Below are positions 60,885 through 64,000 of a stretch of 64,000 nucleotides of DNA, piece by piece. This DNA is from Campylobacteraceae bacterium. GTDB lineage: Bacteria > Campylobacterota > Campylobacteria > Campylobacterales > Arcobacteraceae. The notes under the pieces are model-generated. The model did not search any database. It had not been told where the DNA came from and saw nothing but the letters and a program-made list of their open reading frames with translations. The stretch spans positions 62,001 to 126,000 of the forward strand of contig JABXII010000016.1 of NCBI GenBank assembly GCA_013373175.1. Direction: 5' to 3'. Positions within the stretch are counted from its first letter, which is position 1. The number at the start of each line of letters is the position of its first letter. The translations under genes and the position numbers were made by a program.

Positions 60885-61577
60885 CTATTTAACTTCAAAA
60901 GAGATACTACTTTGAATAGTAATATGACTTACTTTTGGATCACTTAATTCACTTGTATAATATTGTGCTGCAATAATTTGTAAACCTTTTGATTTTACAG
61001 GAATATTTGCAATACCATATTTATTTGTTTTTATATTTAAATCCTCATAGTCTGATGTTTCAAAACCTGCACCTTCTAAGGCTTTACCATCTTTTATTAC
61101 AAGTACTGGTAACTTTTCTCCTGCTTTAATTGTAAGAGGGTTAACTAAAGGAACAACCTCAAGTGGTAAACCAGATGGTTTTAAAAAGTTTTCATTCCAA
61201 GAGAAAAATCTTTTTCCATATTTAATACTTTTTAGAGTATTGTAAACTATACCATCATATTTTGCTGGATCAACATTTTCATATCCATTTTCACCTTTTA
61301 CCCAATATCCAGCATCAAAAACTAAACTCATCATTGCAGGTTTTTTAGCAGTTAATAAAACAGGTTGTTTTTTAGAATAGTCAATTCCTGTTTTTATCTC
61401 TTTGTTGTTATTGTCATATGCCAAAGCACCTTTTAATTGAGTAGGTTTATACTCTTGATACTTTCCATGAGCCCAGAAACTTGCTTTATATGTATTGTTT
61501 TGAGCTTTTTGAGCTGTAATTTGATGTGCAAATAAAGTTGCCGTCGATAATAGTATTGAGATTGTAAGTTTTTTCAT
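60885..61577 (-). CDS. NikK/DUF4198-like periplasmic protein
   Basis: 230-aa periplasmic protein. Signal peptide 1-17 (ends TLFA); the mature protein would begin His18-Gln. The DUF4198 core has KPAMMSLVFDAGYWVKGENGYENVD and LPLEVVPLVNPLTIKAGEKLPVLV segments, then NKYGIANIPV. NikK proteins of this family accompany nickel transporters, others accompany haem or cobalt uptake. GGAATATA ribosome region before ATG 61577. Operon with the NikL-like gene. Confidence 0.62.
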   Translation of the reverse strand: MKKLTISILLSTATLFAHQITAQKAQNNTYKASFWAHGKYQEYKPTQLKGALAYDNNNKEIKTGIDYSKKQPVLLTAKKPAMMSLVFDAGYWVKGENGYENVDPAKYDGIVYNTLKSIKYGKRFFSWNENFLKPSGLPLEVVPLVNPLTIKAGEKLPVLVIKDGKALEGAGFETSDYEDLNIKTNKYGIANIPVKSKGLQIIAAQYYTSELSDPKVSHITIQSSISFEVK

Positions 61578-61678
61578 TATATTCCTTCAAATGTAATTTT
61601 GATAAATTTTATTTGAAAAAAATTAAATAAGCAATAGAATTTAAAATAAGTTATGTATTTTTAGAACAAAGAGAGAAT

Positions 61679-61710
61679 TTTAAATAAAAGAATTTCTTCT
61701 TTTATTTAAA
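61679..61710 (-). terminator. Terminator at the yggS stop
   Basis: TTTAAATAAAAGAA (61679-61692) pairs perfectly with 61697-61710 over TTTC. The yggS stop codon (61702-61704 on the complement) is inside the stem. On the minus strand AAAATTCTCTC follows, so the U tract is weak. Confidence 0.65.
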
Positions 61711-62379
61711 AAGGGTAGAGCCAACTCTAATCATATTTGAACCACATGAAATAGCAAGTTCAAAATCAGAGCTCATTCCCATAGAACAATATTTTGCTCC
61801 ATGTTTTTTTAATTCATCAAAAATAGACTTTGTTGTCATAAAAGATTCTTTGATGATATTTCTATCTTCAACATGTGCACCAATACTCATAACACCTTTA
61901 AGTTTTATATTTGGACACTCTTTTAAAATCTTTTCATATATTTCAATAGCATCTTCTGGCATAACACCAGTTTTACTATCCTCTTTTGCAGAGTTAATTT
62001 GAAGTAAACATGACATCTTTTTATTTTTAGCTTCAAGTTTATTATTTAACTCTTGTGCTAATTCTAATGAATCAAGTGATTGCATTAAAGTAGGGTTTAA
62101 ATCAATTAGATTATTGATTTTATTTTTTTGTAATCTTCCTACAAAATGCCACTCAAGAGGTAACTCTTCTAAATCAGATGACTTTTGCTTTAAATCTTGT
62201 ACTTTATTTTCTCCAAAAGCTCTTTGCCCAGCACTATATAAAGTTTTAACATCTTCAGAAGTTGAGTATTTTGAAATACCAATAATTTTTACAATGTGAT
62301 GTTCTGATACTCTAAGTCTAGAAGCTTCAACTTGTGAAATAACTTTATCTAAGTTTTCTACAGCTTTAGTTTTATCCAT
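61702..62379 (-). CDS. YggS/PLPBP-family PLP homeostasis protein
   Basis: 225-aa alanine-racemase-fold protein that binds pyridoxal phosphate without known catalysis and takes part in PLP and amino-acid homeostasis. PLP-binding Lys37 is in IIGISKYST. Family blocks FGENKVQDL (about 74-82), WHFVGRLQKNK (about 95-105) and the C-terminal SMGMSSDFELAISCGSNMIRVG are present. AGGA ribosome site. Follows rseP by 4 bases. Confidence 0.94.
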   Translation of the reverse strand: MDKTKAVENLDKVISQVEASRLRVSEHHIVKIIGISKYSTSEDVKTLYSAGQRAFGENKVQDLKQKSSDLEELPLEWHFVGRLQKNKINNLIDLNPTLMQSLDSLELAQELNNKLEAKNKKMSCLLQINSAKEDSKTGVMPEDAIEIYEKILKECPNIKLKGVMSIGAHVEDRNIIKESFMTTKSIFDELKKHGAKYCSMGMSSDFELAISCGSNMIRVGSTLFK

Positions 62380-62383
62380 TTAT

Positions 62384-63439
62384 TTATCCTAAAAATAATC
62401 TATTAATATCATTATAAATTCCTAGAAGCATAAGTGAAGCTAAAATAACCCATCCAGCAATAGTTAAGTACATAAATACTTTATCACTGGGCTTTCTTCT
62501 AGTAATAATCTCATAAAGGTTAAACATAATATGTCCACCATCAAGTGCTGGAATAGGAAGTAAGTTTAACACTCCTAAGTTAACAGAAATAAGTGCAGTA
62601 ATAGCAAGTAAGGCAATTATTGATGATTCACTTGCATCTGAAATAACTTTTCCTATTGTAATAACTCCACCAATTTCACTACTTGGAATTATCCCTTGGA
62701 TTAGTTTTTGAACTCCTTGAAAAATCATTTTTGATGATTCAAGTGTTTTATCCCATGCAAAAGAGATAGCACTTATTGGATCATGGTAAATAGTTACTAC
62801 TTTAGGAGCAGGTGAAATACCAATCATTCTTTTTTTGATATTCTCTCTAAACATATTTTGTGCATCTGAAATATGAGGATTAATAACTTTGGAAATAAGT
62901 TGACCATCTCTTTTTATATAAAATTGTAATGCACCATTTGTAGAAGTAATAGTTTCACCTATTTGCTCCCAAGTTTTAACTTCAGTGTCATTAATTCTTA
63001 CAATCTCATCACCAGCTTTAATCCCAGCTTTAAGAGCAGGAGAATTCTCTTGAACTTTTCCAACAGTAGGACTTAATGAGTTTGCACCAGCAAGAGCAAT
63101 AACAAAATATAAAATAGCAGCAAGAATAAAGTTTGCAAAAGGACCTGCAAAAAGTATAATTATTCTTTGCCAAGGTTTTTTGTTGTTGTATGAATCGTTT
63201 CCATCTTCTTGAAGACCAGGTTTTGTATCATCTTGACCTTTCATTTGAACATATCCACCAAGAGGAACTAAAGCTATTTGCCATCTAGTTCCTCTCCATA
63301 CTTTAGAGTAAATTTGTTTTCCAAATCCAATTGAAAAAACATTTACAGTTACTCCAAAGTATCTTGCAGCTAGAAAATGTCCTAACTCATGAAAGAATAC
63401 TAAAAATGAAAGTACAAGTAAAAAAGTTATAGTACCCAA
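62384..63439 (-). CDS. rseP: RseP-type site-2 intramembrane zinc protease
   Basis: 351-aa inner-membrane metalloprotease. Zinc site HELGH is at 17-21 in TM1 and LLPIPALDGGH (about 296-306) provides the third ligand. One PDZ domain (about 110-185; GKVQENSPALKAGIKAGDEI) lies between. It is shorter than the E. coli enzyme, which has two PDZ domains; single-PDZ forms are usual in this group. It cleaves signal-peptide remnants or anti-sigma-like substrates; which one is unknown here. Between pgsA (16-base gap) and yggS. Confidence 0.94.
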   Translation of the reverse strand: MGTITFLLVLSFLVFFHELGHFLAARYFGVTVNVFSIGFGKQIYSKVWRGTRWQIALVPLGGYVQMKGQDDTKPGLQEDGNDSYNNKKPWQRIIILFAGPFANFILAAILYFVIALAGANSLSPTVGKVQENSPALKAGIKAGDEIVRINDTEVKTWEQIGETITSTNGALQFYIKRDGQLISKVINPHISDAQNMFRENIKKRMIGISPAPKVVTIYHDPISAISFAWDKTLESSKMIFQGVQKLIQGIIPSSEIGGVITIGKVISDASESSIIALLAITALISVNLGVLNLLPIPALDGGHIMFNLYEIITRRKPSDKVFMYLTIAGWVILASLMLLGIYNDINRLFLG

Positions 63440-63455
63440 TTATTTTCCTTATGGT

Positions 63456-63998
63456 TTATATCTTATAGTAATCTCTTAAATATTCATAACCAGAATATAA
63501 AGTTAAAATTACTGCAATCCATAAAAGTGTAGTTGCAAATGGCCAATTCATAATAAGAAATCCTATAGCAATCATTTGAACAACAGTTTTAATTTTTCCT
63601 GCCATTGTTGAAGCAACACTTTTACCTTCACTTACAGCAACAACACGAAGTCCTGTGATAAAAAACTCCCTTGAAAGTATCAAAAATACTGCCCAGGCTG
63701 AAGCTCTATCAATCATTACAAGACCCAAAAATCCTGCAAGCATTAGCATTTTGTCTGCAAGTGGGTCTAATATTGCACCAAGTTTTGTCATTTGATCCCA
63801 TTTTCTGGCAATAAAACCATCAAAAAAATCAGTAACAGATGCGATAACAAAAATTAAACCAGCAAAGTAATCAAACCAAGAAGGATGCCACGAAGCAAAA
63901 AGAGAAAAGTCTCTTTCCACTAAGAACCATAGCATTAGCGGTGCTAATGCTATTCTGAAAAGAGCCAAGGTATTTGGTAAGTTTAAGGCTTTTGACAT
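63456..63998 (-). CDS. pgsA: PgsA, phosphatidylglycerophosphate synthase
   Basis: 180-aa CDP-alcohol phosphatidyltransferase making phosphatidylglycerol phosphate from CDP-diacylglycerol and glycerol-3-phosphate. The catalytic pattern DG-x2-AR-x8-G-x3-D-x3-D is complete (Asp60, Gly61, Ala64, Arg65, Gly74, Asp78, Asp82). About five TM helices. Begins MSKALNLPNTLALFRI, typical of PgsA; ATG 63998 is only two bases from the window edge, so the ribosome site cannot be judged. First visible gene of pgsA-rseP-yggS. Confidence 0.94.
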   Translation of the reverse strand: MSKALNLPNTLALFRIALAPLMLWFLVERDFSLFASWHPSWFDYFAGLIFVIASVTDFFDGFIARKWDQMTKLGAILDPLADKMLMLAGFLGLVMIDRASAWAVFLILSREFFITGLRVVAVSEGKSVASTMAGKIKTVVQMIAIGFLIMNWPFATTLLWIAVILTLYSGYEYLRDYYKI

Positions 63999-64000
63999 TA

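Noticed and set aside
1-64000. CRISPR arrays, tRNA or rRNA genes, prophage or conjugative modules
   Set aside because: No regularly spaced repeats, no cloverleaf in the short intergenic gaps and no integrase, structural phage or transfer genes were found on reading.

Overview
The window comes from a strongly AT-rich bacterial chromosome whose gene set points to Campylobacterota, most likely the Arcobacter group. The pointers are an OorDABC-type 2-oxoacid:acceptor oxidoreductase, the long form of DapD, an outer-membrane phospholipase A with an N-terminal extension, methyl-accepting chemotaxis proteins sharing one signalling module, and promoters with a clear TATAAT but no obvious -35 box. Genus is an inference from gene content only. 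I see no rRNA, tRNA, CRISPR array, intact insertion sequence or prophage. Gene density is high and no gap exceeds about 235 bases.

Layout. 0-5.6 kb: the end of an unknown gene, an NSS-family sodium symporter, a small unknown protein, a chemoreceptor, a DUF3817 membrane protein, and a transposase-derived zinc-ribbon/HTH protein that has lost its catalytic residues. 5.7-11.1 kb: [NiFe]-hydrogenase maturation operon hypB-C-D-E-X-A, with a nested inverted-repeat element between hypD and hypE. 11.2-15.9 kb: complete branched-chain amino-acid-type ABC importer (livJ-H-M-G-F). 16-20.3 kb: TerB-like protein, two small ZapB/ZapA-like proteins, a pseudopilin, priA and dapD. 20.4-23.1 kb: copper operon (copZ-like, ArsR-family regulator, copA) behind a dyad operator. 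23.2-30.1 kb: membrane protein, aat, a PAS-GGDEF diguanylate cyclase, a double-Cache chemoreceptor, and an AraC/GyrI-like regulator divergent from a PLP aminotransferase.

30.2-36.4 kb: purine permease plus phosphoribosyltransferase, a small HTH-like protein, DUF423, a NavBac-type voltage-gated channel with an acidic, calcium-channel-like filter, an NAD-binding protein, then upp divergent from uraA. 36.5-42.8 kb: YajQ protein, a REC-PAS-PAS-HD-GYP regulator, an OmpR-type two-component pair, an unknown protein, and a Nudix hydrolase coupled to a voltage-gated K+ channel. 42.8-47.9 kb: VOC protein, pldA, and a Pqi/Let-type envelope lipid-transport operon (two PqiA halves and a six-MCE-domain protein). 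48-50.9 kb: rpe, trpF, DnaQ-like exonuclease, small (p)ppGpp-hydrolase-like HD protein and a Gdx-type SMR exporter. 50.9-53.8 kb: oorDABC. 54-57.2 kb: methyltransferase, cysteine-cluster protein, TPR lipoprotein, trpC. 57.2-60.2 kb: two lipoproteins (one an internal duplication) and a leucine-rich-repeat-like protein. 60.4-61.6 kb: two periplasmic NikK/NikL-like proteins. 61.7-64 kb: yggS, rseP, pgsA.

Together this is a metabolically flexible, motile microaerophile: H2 oxidation capacity through Hyp maturation (including the HypX route to the CO ligand), possible nickel handling, reductive-type TCA chemistry through Oor, much signalling (two chemoreceptors, c-di-GMP making, breaking and possible binding proteins, one two-component system) and two six-TM ion channels. 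The most promising leads are the acidic-filter channel, the exapted transposase beside hypB, the hypD-hypE inverted-repeat element, the ArsR-controlled copper operon and the duplicated lipoprotein/LRR locus.
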